From Planctomycetota bacterium (GTDB lineage Bacteria; Planctomycetota; Planctomycetia; Planctomycetales; Planctomycetaceae), in assembly GCA_014584345.1 (NCBI GenBank), contig JACTNB010000033.1, positions 186,001-250,000 on the forward strand: a stretch of 64,000 bases of DNA, in the 5' to 3' direction. A program made the translations under genes and the position numbers. The notes beneath the pieces are model-generated. The model saw nothing but the letters and a program-made list of their open reading frames with translations. It was not told where the DNA came from and did no database searches. The first letter of the stretch is position 1; every line of letters begins with the position of its first letter. This document shows, one piece after another, positions 44,721 through 55,980 of the stretch.

Positions 44721-45716
44721 GTGCAGAAATGTCCATATTGTGATCTTCCGTTGATGAAAACAGTGTCGATCTGCCCCTCGTGTCAGGCTGATCTCGACAC
44801 CGTCCCTCCTCCGCCCTCTTCGGAAACCCGCTCTGGCCAAACCCTGATCGAGCGACCAGCGCCCATTGCACGGACACTTATCGAACGGACTCCTGCTGGC
44901 CCCGCGCCAGCAGAAGCCGCGGCACGCAAACCCATTCCCAGACCGTCGCAGCAATCGAAGACAGACAGACCCGTATCGGATCGCGCCGTCCCTTTTCGTC
45001 CAGTGAACTGCCCGCCGATGTTGAAGCTCTGTCTCCTTGATCCCGGGTCTCGCGACGAGGGAGAGTGGTTTCGCGTTCGCGAGCGACGATTTGTCATTGG
45101 ACGGTCAGAAGGAGACTTGGTTCTGAGTTTCGACGACGGGCTCTCGAGCATCCATGCTGAATTAGTCAGGCGGACGCATGGCAACGGTTATCGCTATGTG
45201 CTGGTGGATCTCAATAGCACAAACGGCACATTCGTACGTGTGTCCAAGGTGGTTCTTCGACCTGGCCAGGAACTGCTGCTGGGAAACCGACGCGTCGTCT
45301 TTGACATGGGTCAAGAGAACCCCTCTCCGCCGGATGCAGCGAAGCCCCACGAAGACGACACTCCCCTTGCGACCATCAGTTGGCAGAGTCAGCGAGCAAC
45401 TCCGGCAACAACGAAAGATTCTGGGCCCGGCCTGGTGGAGATTACTCCGGGAGGAGTTGAAGGTCATCGGCTTGCTTTCACCAGATCAAAACACATCATC
45501 GGTTGTGATCCCCAACAGGCCGACCTGGTTGTCACGGGCGATCCTTTCGTGAGTAACGTCCATGCCCGGGTCGTGAAAACGGAAGGGGGAGGCTGGCGGA
45601 TTGAAAATCACAATTCCCTGAATGGAATTTGGCTTCGTGTAAGTGAAATGCCATTAGAACAGAACGCTGAATTCCGCATCAGCGAACAGCGGTTCTTGGT
45701 TCGACCATTGAATTGA
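44721..45716 (+). CDS. Zinc-ribbon protein with two FHA domains
   Basis: 331 residues from a GTG start with GGGAG 7 bases upstream. A zinc ribbon opens it (C4-P-Y-C7 ... C18-P-S-C21). A Pro/Ala-rich linker (about 28-95) follows, with two copies of TLIER(P/T) near residues 41 and 52 that look like phosphothreonine sites. FHA1 lies at about 102-200 (RRFVIGRSEGD ... LSSIHAEL ... LNSTNGTFV), FHA2 at about 236-331 (HIIGCDPQQADLVV ... VSNVHARV). FHA domains bind phosphothreonine, so the protein could be read by its own family or by the neighbouring kinase. It precedes the FHA-ABC gene by 50 bases. Confidence 0.85.
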   Translation: MQKCPYCDLPLMKTVSICPSCQADLDTVPPPPSSETRSGQTLIERPAPIARTLIERTPAGPAPAEAAARKPIPRPSQQSKTDRPVSDRAVPFRPVNCPPMLKLCLLDPGSRDEGEWFRVRERRFVIGRSEGDLVLSFDDGLSSIHAELVRRTHGNGYRYVLVDLNSTNGTFVRVSKVVLRPGQELLLGNRRVVFDMGQENPSPPDAAKPHEDDTPLATISWQSQRATPATTKDSGPGLVEITPGGVEGHRLAFTRSKHIIGCDPQQADLVVTGDPFVSNVHARVVKTEGGGWRIENHNSLNGIWLRVSEMPLEQNAEFRISEQRFLVRPLN

Positions 45717-45766
45717 CCGCGAATGACAGAGTTTCACTGGCATGGCTGGGCAGAAATTGATTTCAC

Positions 45767-48505
45767 ATGAATGCACCACAAATCTGGGTCATCGGTAGTG
45801 CGACCGAGTGCGATATTGTTGTTGCCCGGAAGACGGTGTCCGGAAGGCACTGTCGGCTGGTCAAAATTGGCGGTCAGTTCTATCTCGATGATCTGCAATC
45901 GACCAATGGAACCTATGTCAATGGGACGAACATTCGGATGCGTACTCCAGTCTCCCCCAACGACCAGATTCTACTTGGATCGAATGTCCCGATGCCATGG
46001 CCAGAGACAGTCGTCTCGGGGTCGAATCCATCTCCAGGCATGCAGGGACGGGTTGCTCCGAATTCACCACGGACGGGTTCAGCCTTGCCGTGTTCAATCG
46101 CGCCTCCCATGATGCCCCAAAGTGATGCGGGTACGTCATCAGACGGTCCGCGCGTCATCACTATCGGCCGCGATGCATCGAACGACATTGTGTTTCCGTT
46201 CCCGATGGTCTCCGCACATCATGCCCTGCTCACCGTGAATGGCACGCAAGTGATGCTGGATGACTTAGGCTCTTCGAATGGGACTTACATCAACTCGCGT
46301 CACAACCGCATCACGCATTCCCCGTTAAATCTGTCGGACATTGTGTACTTCGGATCAATGCGAGTGCCCGCCAGTAGACTCGTAACGAGCGGCGTTCATA
46401 TTGGTTCACAGATGCAGACGGAATTCGGGTTCACCGGCGAGGAAATGGTGTTTGGTCGAAACCCCACCTGCCAACAGGTGTTGGACTACCCCATGATCTC
46501 GCACCGCCATGCGAGAATTTTCCGGAATGCAGGCTCGCTGATGGTCCAGGATCTCGGTTCGGCCAACGGCACGTACGTCAACGGCCAGAGAATCCTCATC
46601 GCGACTCCGATTAAACCGGGCGATACGATCGGACTCGGTTCGTATACGTTTCAGTTGACCGACTACGGCACGTTGCAAAAGCGAGACTACAGGGGCAACG
46701 TTACGATCGAAGCCAGAGGCGTGGTTATTGAAGTTTCCGGAAAAAGATTACTCGATGATATTTCGCTCACGATCTATCCCTCCGAGTTTGTGGGATTGAT
46801 GGGTCCCAGCGGTGCTGGAAAAACTACGTTCATGAACGCGCTGAACGGCTATGTGCGCCCAACGTCCGGTCAGGTGTTGTTCAATGGACAGGACCTGTAT
46901 AAGTGCTATGGTCAGTTTGCTCATCATCTGGGATATGTGCCGCAGGATGATATCATCCATCGTGACCTTACGGTGGGACAGGCGTTGTATTTCACCGCCA
47001 AACTCCGACTCCCCCCGGACACGACGGAATCGGAAATTCAAAGCCGCATCGCCCGCGTCGTTAAACAACTCGGTTTGGAAGGAACCGAACATGTGTTGAT
47101 CGGATCTCCGGAGCGCAAAGGAATCAGTGGAGGACAACGCAAACGTGTGAATCTGGCGATGGAATTGCTGACCGATCCTTCCGTCCTGTTTCTGGACGAA
47201 CCGACATCGGGGCTGTCTTCGGAAGATGCGTTGATGGTAATGAAGGTATTGCGTTCACTCGCAGACTCCGGCAAAGCCATTCTGCTCACAATCCATCAGC
47301 CGAGCTTGGAAGCCTACCGTTTGATGGACAATCTAGTGCTCGTGGGGAAGGACAGAAATTCTCCCGAACCGGGACAACTAGTATACTACGGTCCCGCCTA
47401 CCCCGATGCCGTCACTTTCTTTAACCCGCACGGAGTCCCTGGACATAAGCCCGGTATCGACCCTCCTCCCGATGAAGTTCTGCGGGGATTCGATAAACAG
47501 CCCACCGCGCATTGGGTCAAGTCGTATCGGGCATCCCCGTACGGATCGAGTTTTGTTGTCGATCGTGCAGGAAAAACCGCTCCGCCGCTCGAAGGCCGAC
47601 ATACCTTCCAGGAAGTACCTCACGTGCCCGGAATGCGCCAGTGGATGACGCTCGTCCGCAGGTACATCACAATCAAACTCAAGGACACATGGAACACTGC
47701 AATTCTTCTCTCCCAGGCGCCGATTGTCGCGTTACTGATCGTTATGGTCTTTGGCGAGGACGTATCGCAGGAAATCACCGACAGCACGTGGGCTTCCGTA
47801 GCTCAGCGATTGCCGATCACTGTATTTTTGATGGGACTCTCAGCGCTGTGGTTCGGCTGCTCCAACGCCGTTCGCGAAATCGTGGGCGAATGGGCGATAT
47901 ATCATCGAGAACGGATGGTGAATCTGAGGATTCCCTCCTACGTGCTGTCTAAACTTACCGTACTGGCAGCGTTGTGTCTCATACAGTGCGGCACACTTGT
48001 GCTCATCGTCTACCAGGGCTGCAAGCTGGAAGGCAACATGGTCGTTGCCTTTTTACTGTTGTCGCTGGTTTCGATTGTCGGCATATCGTTAGGGTTGCTG
48101 CTTTCCTCTATCGCCAAGACGAGCGAGGTTGCGATTGCACTCCTCCCCATCATGCTGTTACCAATGGTCATCCTGGGAGGTCTCATGCAACCTGTTCACA
48201 ATATGAACGGATTGATGAGGTCATGCGCGCAAGTGATACCATCGCGCTGGGGATTTGAATCAATGCTGCTCAACGAGATTGCAAACCGTCCTTTGCGTCC
48301 CGAAATGCCTCAGATAGCGCAGAGCTTCGAGCCTGACTCCGGTGACGATGAGACTGAACCACCAAGCAATCCCGATATGGCGGAAGAGTATTTTCCAGAA
48401 GGCGAACGACTTGCCTTGTCTTCAGGTGCTTTTGTTCTCGGAATAATGTCCATGGTCCTCATCACAAGCACTCAGATGGTGCTCCGTTACCGTGACGTCC
48501 ATTGA
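45767..48505 (+). CDS. FHA-FHA-FHA-ABC transporter fusion (ATPase plus ABC-2 permease)
   Basis: 912 residues. Three FHA domains lie at about 1-75, 125-205 and 218-300, each with the core phrases (VSGRHCRL, DLQSTNGTYVNG; SAHHALL, DLGSSNGTYI; ISHRHARI, DLGSANGTYVNG). An ABCG-type ATPase follows at about 320-560: Walker A GPSGAGKTT (346-354), signature ISGGQRKR (453-460), Walker B VLFLDEPTSG (473-482). ABC-2 membrane helices occupy about 640-905. This is the layout of mycobacterial Rv1747, a phospho-controlled exporter regulated by a Ser/Thr kinase. It is co-directional with the FHA gene before it and divergent from the ECF-kinase pair. The cargo is unknown. Confidence 0.92.
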   Translation: MNAPQIWVIGSATECDIVVARKTVSGRHCRLVKIGGQFYLDDLQSTNGTYVNGTNIRMRTPVSPNDQILLGSNVPMPWPETVVSGSNPSPGMQGRVAPNSPRTGSALPCSIAPPMMPQSDAGTSSDGPRVITIGRDASNDIVFPFPMVSAHHALLTVNGTQVMLDDLGSSNGTYINSRHNRITHSPLNLSDIVYFGSMRVPASRLVTSGVHIGSQMQTEFGFTGEEMVFGRNPTCQQVLDYPMISHRHARIFRNAGSLMVQDLGSANGTYVNGQRILIATPIKPGDTIGLGSYTFQLTDYGTLQKRDYRGNVTIEARGVVIEVSGKRLLDDISLTIYPSEFVGLMGPSGAGKTTFMNALNGYVRPTSGQVLFNGQDLYKCYGQFAHHLGYVPQDDIIHRDLTVGQALYFTAKLRLPPDTTESEIQSRIARVVKQLGLEGTEHVLIGSPERKGISGGQRKRVNLAMELLTDPSVLFLDEPTSGLSSEDALMVMKVLRSLADSGKAILLTIHQPSLEAYRLMDNLVLVGKDRNSPEPGQLVYYGPAYPDAVTFFNPHGVPGHKPGIDPPPDEVLRGFDKQPTAHWVKSYRASPYGSSFVVDRAGKTAPPLEGRHTFQEVPHVPGMRQWMTLVRRYITIKLKDTWNTAILLSQAPIVALLIVMVFGEDVSQEITDSTWASVAQRLPITVFLMGLSALWFGCSNAVREIVGEWAIYHRERMVNLRIPSYVLSKLTVLAALCLIQCGTLVLIVYQGCKLEGNMVVAFLLLSLVSIVGISLGLLLSSIAKTSEVAIALLPIMLLPMVILGGLMQPVHNMNGLMRSCAQVIPSRWGFESMLLNEIANRPLRPEMPQIAQSFEPDSGDDETEPPSNPDMAEEYFPEGERLALSSGAFVLGIMSMVLITSTQMVLRYRDVH

Positions 48506-48600
48506 TGCCTGGTCGTCCCCATTAAATGACTCGTGTTCACAAACTTCATCGTACGAAACTGTAAGCAGGTTGCGACTCGTTGCGACGAAATTCAAAATAA
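48506..48600. other. Short gap flanking the first intron remnant
   Basis: 95 bases between the FHA-ABC gene and the 3' end of the group II intron remnant. A GTTGCGAC direct repeat (near 48570-48588) is visible. I see no gene. Confidence 0.4.
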
Positions 48601-48679
48601 ATCGGCTACCATCCTTGCGGATGCCCCGTCCCACACCACCGGATATGCGGATCCGGCGGTTATGTGGTTTGGGGACGGT
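48601..48679 (-). mobile_element. Group II intron remnant 1: domain V/VI-like RNA end
   Basis: On the minus strand, the RNA after the maturase stop carries ACCGCCGGAT...CCGGTGGTGTGGG, the hairpin-type sequence of bacterial group II intron domain V, then a short domain VI-like hairpin ending in CCGAT at 48601. The same block, with differences, is at 51776-51856. The 5' half of the intron is not recognised. Confidence 0.75.
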
Positions 48680-49237
48680 TCAACGAAGGTGTGCAAGCTT
48701 GGCCCACAACGTCTTCAGGCTGAGCAGTCCTTGTTCAGCGAGCCACGCATTCGTCAGCCACAAGCCACTGGCAATGGTTTTGGACTTATACCAGCAGATC
48801 TTGCGGCAGCGGGCGCGGCGGATTGCCTGGCGTCGCGGCACGCCGAGCCGCATGAGCATCTCGCGCCGACGTTTCGGTCGACGCCACCACTTCCAGAAAC
48901 AGATTCGGATGCGACGACCAAGCCACTCATCGAGTTTGTCCAACAGCTTCAACTGCGACGCCAGACCGAAGTATCTCATCTAGCCGCGAACGTAACTTCG
49001 CAACTCGATGAAACGATGTTCCATCGAAATCCCTCGGCTGCGGCCGGTGATCTCGCGGATGCGATGCTTGAACCGCTTCAGGCACTGCCCCGCGACGTTG
49101 ATCGTGGCCTGGGATTTCACGAATGCAAAGTCGAGAAACTCGAACTCTTTCCTCGCCACCACGCGGCTCTTCTCCTGGTTCACCACCAGACGAAGTTCAT
49201 CGGTCAAGTAACGGGAAGCGACACACGGCAAACTCAC
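48680..49237 (-). pseudogene. Group II intron reverse transcriptase/maturase (LtrA) remnant
   Basis: Only the C-terminal third of an intron-encoded protein remains. The first fragment (DELRLVVNQEKSRVV, KRFKHRIREITGRSRGISME, RSYVRG) is the RT tail and start of the maturase X domain. It ends in TAG at 48980-48982, where intact homologues carry a Trp (RG-W), and then resumes in frame (MRYFG ... LDEWLGRRIRICFWKWWRRPK, KLGVPRR-type phrase, LLSLKTLWAKLAHLR). The reverse transcriptase part proper is missing. This is a dead element by two independent lesions. A second copy of its last 11 codons lies at 51860. Confidence 0.85.
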
Positions 49238-49421
49238 GCAAATGACTCGAAGAAGCGATCGGACAAGTAAATGAAAGGCGTTCTGAGCAGCGGCTAACTG
49301 AGCTAGTTGGCCGCACTTGCCGGCCGATCAGCCCACCAATTCTCACGCTCCGGTTGAATCGAGTAAACCACAATTCCGTTTCAGTCTCAGTCGCTGTCTA
49401 TCAAACAATTTCGTTGACTAA
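49238..49421. other. Gap next to the intron remnant
   Basis: 184 bases. Here the alignment with maturase homologues stops; I see no intron 5' end, no gene and no repeat copy. The S9 peptidase gene begins its stop codon at 49422. Confidence 0.4.
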
Positions 49422-51470
<2,049 letters not shown>

Positions 51471-51775
51471 GAAATCATTTTCCAACAAGGAAGGGGGAAG
51501 CAACGTAACAATCGAATTGAGCCTTCGACAGGTGCATCAATCCTGACCCATGCTGCGGATGATAGCAGATTTTGTTACAGCCCGTCTCCCCTGGATTACG
51601 AAATTGATGGCGCTGGCGATCCACTTCGACCAACTCCTCCGCGATTGCATGGGGATCGACCAGTCCGAACCGCGCGATCCTTCCCCCCCTTCCCTGCTGA
51701 ATCACAATTTGCCGACGACCGAAATCGTTGTCCTTGACTCTCAGGCGGAAGCACTCCATCTGCCGCATCGCATAA
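51471..51775. other. 305-base gap upstream of the S9 peptidase gene
   Basis: Between the S9 start and the second intron 3' end. It includes the likely peptidase promoter. A minus-strand frame (ends 51475) runs through both this and the intron end but has no support as a gene. Confidence 0.4.
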
Positions 51776-51892
51776 ATCGGGTAAGGGCCATCTTCGCGGA
51801 TGACCCTCTCCACACCACCGGACATGCGGGTCCGGCGGTTTTGTGTTTTGGGGACGTTATCTGCGCAGGTGAGCAAGTTTGGCCCACAAAGT
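51776..51892 (-). mobile_element. Group II intron remnant 2 (3' end only)
   Basis: On the minus strand the last 11 maturase codons (TLWAKLAHLRR then stop at 51857) and the domain V/VI-like block (ACCGCCGGAC...CCGGTGGTGTGGA, ending CCCGAT at 51776) are present, about 70-75 percent like the first remnant by eye. Nothing of the intron's body is left upstream. Both copies are followed by TTAT. Confidence 0.75.
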
Positions 51893-51938
51893 GGTGTAGG
51901 TTGGGCTGTGTCTAACGAACAAGTGGACTTTCCCAGGG

Positions 51939-52211
51939 ATGGGGGCGAGTCTGCGGCGGGCCTTCGGGAATCGGGGGACCCGGCGGATACCCGACCATGA
52001 CCTGCAACTGCTGATGAGGCATTCCGATATCAAGACGACTCTGAATTTCAAGGTCGGCCAGCGATCCGACGATGCCAGGGCCGTAATCTGGAACGCACTC
52101 AACGCAGACAGAAATCAGATTTACATACAATCTGCAGACAGAGGTGAAAATCAGCCGACCCCCAACCAACAAAAAACGCCGCAACCCACTACAGGCCATG
52201 GCGTTAGATAA
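51939..52211 (+). pseudogene. Tyrosine recombinase (integrase) C-terminal remnant
   Basis: The frame LQLLMRHSDIKTTLNFKVGQRSD, AVIWNALN resembles the C-terminal catalytic end of phage-type integrases (the H-x-x-I..TT..Y region), with the tyrosine position changed to Lys (NFKV, where homologues have FYV). The front (LRRAFGNR) is joined out of register. It has no core Arg-rich box or start and is not functional. Its stop codon ends one base from the 3' end of tRNA-Arg, the usual place for an integrase beside an attachment site, so this is likely the scar of an integrated element. Confidence 0.7.
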
Positions 52212-52212
52212 T

Positions 52213-52286
<74 letters not shown>

Positions 52287-52554
52287 TGCTGTTCTGGTTG
52301 AGAATAGCAGAAATTGGTGGAAATGCCAGTGTGGACAAGGCGTGGCCGGTCGAAATTTTACAGCGTGCCGGGTGTGGGAATCCCGCAGCCAGAATCGAAA
52401 GGCATGGCATTGTTCGAGGAAAAACCTGTTCGCCTAAAGTTGAGACTCCGACGACGAATCGATACAACATAAGAGGAACGCCATACAGGCCTTTCTCGCG
52501 ACGGTGACGAAGCAGGCGCGATTTTGTGGATACATCAACTGGGAGTAGCGTAAC

Positions 52555-53544
52555 ATGAAGGCCCCCGTACGAGTGGCAGTAACAGGAGCTGCCGGGCAAA
52601 TTGGATATGCAACGATTTTTCGGCTGGCGAGCGGAGAAGTGTTTGGCCCCGATCAACCCGTCATTCTGAATCTGGTGGAATTGCCACAAGCGATGGGCGC
52701 CTTGGATGGGGTCGAGATGGAACTCGATGACTGTGCCTTTCCCACGCTGGTGGGGATCACCAAGCAAAGCAGCGACGATCTGGTGAAGGCCTTCGCGGAT
52801 TGTAACTGGGTTTTGTGTATTGGCAGCGTGCCACGCAAGGCTGGGATGGAACGAGGCGACCTGGTACGCGTGAACGGCCCAATTTTCACAAGTACCGGGA
52901 AAGCGATTCAGGCATCGGCCGCCAAGGACGTGCGGGTGGTTGTGGTCGGAAATCCCTGCAACACCAACTGCCTGATCGCCATGGCCAATGCGCCGGACGT
53001 GCCACGGGATCGGTTTTTTGCAATGACTCGGCTCGACCAGAATCGAGCGGCCTCACAACTGGCTCACAAGGCCGGTCGCCCGGTTTCCGCCATCACCAAC
53101 GTGGCGATCTGGGGGAATCACTCGGCAACGCAGTATCCCGACTTTTACCAAGCGCGGATCGATGCCAAGCCCGTGACGGATGTCATTAGCGATCATGCCT
53201 GGCTGCAAGGTCCGTTCATCGAAACCGTTCAGAAACGGGGGGCGGCGGTTATTCAGGCACGAGGCGCTTCGAGTGCGGCCTCGGCGGCGAATGCGGCGCT
53301 GGATACGGTTAAAAGTATTATACGCCCCACGGCCATGGGAGACTGCTTCAGCGCGGCAGTCTGCAGTGATGGCAGTTATGGCGTGGACGAAGGATTGATC
53401 TTTGGTTATCCCTTGATCAGCGATGGGACTAATTGGAAAATCGACAAGGGGATTGAGCACAACGAGTTTGCAAAATCCAAAATCGCGGCAACGTTGCAGG
53501 AACTGCGAGAAGAACGCGATGCCGTCAAGGATTTGCTGCCGTAA
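52555..53544 (+). CDS. mdh: Malate dehydrogenase
   Basis: 329 residues. Interconverts malate and oxaloacetate with NAD in the citric acid cycle. The nucleotide-binding GAAGQIGY lies at 11-18. R94 in SVPRKAGMERGDL and the catalytic H189 in IWGNHSATQYPDF, with LDQNRA before it, fit the family. The length and the GAAGQIG opening match the cytosolic-type enzymes found in bacteria. GGGAG lies 9 bases before the ATG. It stands alone, between tRNA-Arg and a 358-base gap. Confidence 0.95.
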   Translation: MKAPVRVAVTGAAGQIGYATIFRLASGEVFGPDQPVILNLVELPQAMGALDGVEMELDDCAFPTLVGITKQSSDDLVKAFADCNWVLCIGSVPRKAGMERGDLVRVNGPIFTSTGKAIQASAAKDVRVVVVGNPCNTNCLIAMANAPDVPRDRFFAMTRLDQNRAASQLAHKAGRPVSAITNVAIWGNHSATQYPDFYQARIDAKPVTDVISDHAWLQGPFIETVQKRGAAVIQARGASSAASAANAALDTVKSIIRPTAMGDCFSAAVCSDGSYGVDEGLIFGYPLISDGTNWKIDKGIEHNEFAKSKIAATLQELREERDAVKDLLP

Positions 53545-53902
53545 CGAAGCGTGAGGCAGCCACCGTGTCGCTCCAAGGAACGGAGATCAATCGAGCCAGC
53601 CCCTTCCCTCGGAGAATGGTATTCGCAATGCCTGTTCTCCGAGGGGCTGGGACCATCTCCAGACCTTTGAATTATGGGAGCAGGTGAGCCTGAAATTCGG
53701 GCCCATGGCAAGCGTATCGAGCCGGTGGCAGGTTTTGGGAATAACCAGGGAAGGATAGAGGGTGGCGGCATTCCGTCGGCGGTTTTTGGACGGTTACCGT
53801 ACATGGGGAAACGACCGGTTGCGGCATTGCTTGCCGTGGAATCCGTAAGTTGTCTGGCGTTTCCAGTCCGATTCAATTCGTAAGTGGAAGATCCGCGAAA
53901 TT
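53545..53902. other. 358-base gap with a possible terminator
   Basis: After mdh. An imperfect inverted repeat at 53596-53650 (CCAGCCCC, CCTCGGAGAA / TTCTCCGAGG, GGCTGG) makes a long stem without a T-run; it may end mdh transcription. No gene is supported. Confidence 0.4.
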
Positions 53903-54172
53903 ATGCCGGCAAAACGTACTAAACTGGCTAACGGTGCCAAGGTTCGCATCAAATCCGGAGTTACCATTCCCGAGGTTCCTCCGGTGAATGCGGATTCCTG
54001 GACGGGCCTGATCGTGGAGGTCAAGGGGCGTGCCGAAAACCTCCAGTACATCATTGAGTGGGACGACGAAACCGAAGCCAAAATGCCTCAGGAGTTCATT
54101 CGTGAGTGTGAGGAAGCCGGCTTGTTTTATAAAATGGCTTGTTTGCCCCACACGGCTGTCGAAGAGGTATAA
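53903..54172 (+). CDS. Small conserved hypothetical protein (SH3-like)
   Basis: 89 residues. The order of short strands (GAKVRIKSGVTIPEVPP, WTGLIVEVKG, LQYIIEWDDETEAKMP) and the phrase 'G..V.vk' recall small SH3-like barrels seen in planctomycete proteins. No name or function is known to me. The start has weak ribosome binding. A possible link to the VOC gene 47 bases downstream is the same direction and short spacing. Confidence 0.55.
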   Translation: MPAKRTKLANGAKVRIKSGVTIPEVPPVNADSWTGLIVEVKGRAENLQYIIEWDDETEAKMPQEFIRECEEAGLFYKMACLPHTAVEEV

Positions 54173-54219
54173 TGGAGATATCTCGCCGAGTTCCCGTGAT
54201 CTAAACAAGGAGTGCCGCC

Positions 54220-54567
54220 ATGAATATGCCAGAAACGATGAGCCAGCCCCCGGTTCAACTGCAAGCCTTCGACACGGTTCATCATGTCGCGATTTCCGTC
54301 GAGAATATTGCGGAAGCGGTCGCTTGGTATCGCGAACAATTCCGTTGTGGGATCGTTTATCAGGATGATACGTGGGCAATGTTGCAATTCGCGAATCTCC
54401 AGATGGCATTGGTTGTTCCCGAGCAGCATCCGCCGCACATCGGGTTCGCGATGCCCAACGCGGAACGGTACGGCAGCTTGAAGACGCATCGAGACGGAAC
54501 TCGTTCCGTCTACACATCCGATCCCTGCGGCAACGTTGTGGAAATGATGGATGACCAATCTATATGA
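54220..54567 (+). CDS. Glyoxalase/VOC-superfamily protein
   Basis: 115 residues, a single VOC domain with two beta-alpha-beta-beta-beta units. The metal-type residues are H25/H26 (TVHHVAISVEN), H76 (PHIGFAM), and the end SDPCGNVVEMMD with E near 110. AAGGAG precedes the ATG by 8 bases. The family covers lyases, dioxygenases and resistance proteins; the substrate is unknown. It is convergent with the HD gene after 18 bases. Confidence 0.8.
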   Translation: MNMPETMSQPPVQLQAFDTVHHVAISVENIAEAVAWYREQFRCGIVYQDDTWAMLQFANLQMALVVPEQHPPHIGFAMPNAERYGSLKTHRDGTRSVYTSDPCGNVVEMMDDQSI

Positions 54568-54585
54568 AATTGGTCGCAGTTTGAG

Positions 54586-55911
54586 TTAGCTTGTAATTTC
54601 CAGGATGCGTCGATCCAGATCGCAGTGGGCCAAGCGCGCCGCGATGGAGGGGGCAGCGAAGATACGTACCTTTTTCACGTAGTCGTCGAATTGTCGGCGG
54701 GCCAGGGCTTCCACGACGGGAGAGACACTGGTGAGAGACCGGTAACGCTCTTCCTTGGGGAAATAGACATCCACCTTGAATTCGACTTCCCTGCGTGGAG
54801 GGGGGGCATCAATCAAAATTTGAATTGAATCCTCTGTTCTGCGGGTATCGGATTGCATCTCGGCCTGGAGTCGATTCATCAATCCGACCAGTTCCTGATA
54901 CTTCCGATATGCGAGCCTGTTATATATTTCGGGATGATCGACGGCTGAATATTCCGCCACGCGTTTGAACAGGCCTCGATGATCGCCAAAGACACCTTCC
55001 ACCAGGGCTTCGGCTTGAGTGCCCCGGGACGTTTTGCGGAGCTGTTCGATGGAACTGGTTTCTCGTTCGCGGAAAAACGCCGCGAGATCTAAATGCTCGC
55101 GCAGTTCGAAAAACCCCCGCGCGAACATGGTGGTGGCGCTGCGAACCGCATGATGCCAATACACCTCACTGAACATGACGTACCGCGCGAAAACCATCAA
55201 TTCCGCAGCGGTCTTTCCCTTGGAGGTAATGGCCAACCCATCGCCGGCCCGGTTGATGGTCAGCGAACTGATGAGCCGATTGCGGTCGAAGTTTCGGCCG
55301 TACGGCACGCCACAGTGAAGGCTGTCGCGATCCAGGTAATCCATTTTATCGATGTCGATGGGACCAGAGAGAATCGAACGCAGCAGTTTTCGTTTCGGTT
55401 CCTGCTTTTGGGGAACAAGAATATCGCAGACATCCAACGGATCGAGATGCCAGACCGTGCGAATCACTCGATTCAGCTCCGTGTCTCCCAGCAGAAATTC
55501 CCTGGCGAATTCTTCGTGATCGGGAATACGGTCCAGGGCCATGTCTTCGATGGGATGACAAAACGGCCAATGTCCCAGATCGTGCAGCAGCGCGGCCACC
55601 AGAAAGAGTTCGGCATCCGGTTGTTCGCATGCGGCAGTGAAGCGTTCGTCGCGGCCGAGTTGCAGCAGATAACGCACCGCGTTGTGATACACCCCCAGGG
55701 CATGTTCGAAGCGGGTGTGCGTTGCGCCTGGATAGACGCGACGGACCAACCCCAACTGACTGATGTGCTGCAGACGCTGGAATTCCCTGGTATCGACGAT
55801 TGCCCGCACGCGCTGCGTGAACGGAACATCCTGTTCGCAGGGGATACGAATCAGTCCCCTGCCCGTGCGAAACGCGGTCAATTCCGGTAGATTCCAGGCC
55901 TCGGCGTCCAA
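54586..55911 (-). CDS. HD-domain phosphohydrolase (dNTPase-like)
   Basis: 441 residues. The HD metal site is H70 (THTRFEHALGVYHNA) and H110-D111 (AALLHDLGHWPF), with the CHPIED helix after it. The opening (IRIPCEQDVPFTQRVRAIVDTREFQRLQ-type phrase, given here in part) and the middle segment with ILSGPIDIDKMDYLDRDS match the SAMHD1/YdhJ-like group of HD proteins, which often cleave dNTPs or other nucleotides. Which substrate it uses cannot be told. It lies 69 bases downstream of the helicase gene and in the same direction, so they may be co-transcribed. Confidence 0.88.
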   Translation of the reverse strand: MDAEAWNLPELTAFRTGRGLIRIPCEQDVPFTQRVRAIVDTREFQRLQHISQLGLVRRVYPGATHTRFEHALGVYHNAVRYLLQLGRDERFTAACEQPDAELFLVAALLHDLGHWPFCHPIEDMALDRIPDHEEFAREFLLGDTELNRVIRTVWHLDPLDVCDILVPQKQEPKRKLLRSILSGPIDIDKMDYLDRDSLHCGVPYGRNFDRNRLISSLTINRAGDGLAITSKGKTAAELMVFARYVMFSEVYWHHAVRSATTMFARGFFELREHLDLAAFFRERETSSIEQLRKTSRGTQAEALVEGVFGDHRGLFKRVAEYSAVDHPEIYNRLAYRKYQELVGLMNRLQAEMQSDTRRTEDSIQILIDAPPPRREVEFKVDVYFPKEERYRSLTSVSPVVEALARRQFDDYVKKVRIFAAPSIAARLAHCDLDRRILEITS

Positions 55912-55980
55912 ACGGGTTGTTCCTTAAAGAATGTGCGTGATTCGACAGCTCGTGGCTGTTTCATAATTCGGAGGCGAACG

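Noticed and set aside
48680..49237. A working group II intron maturase
   Set aside because: A TAG splits it where a Trp is expected and the reverse-transcriptase core is absent.
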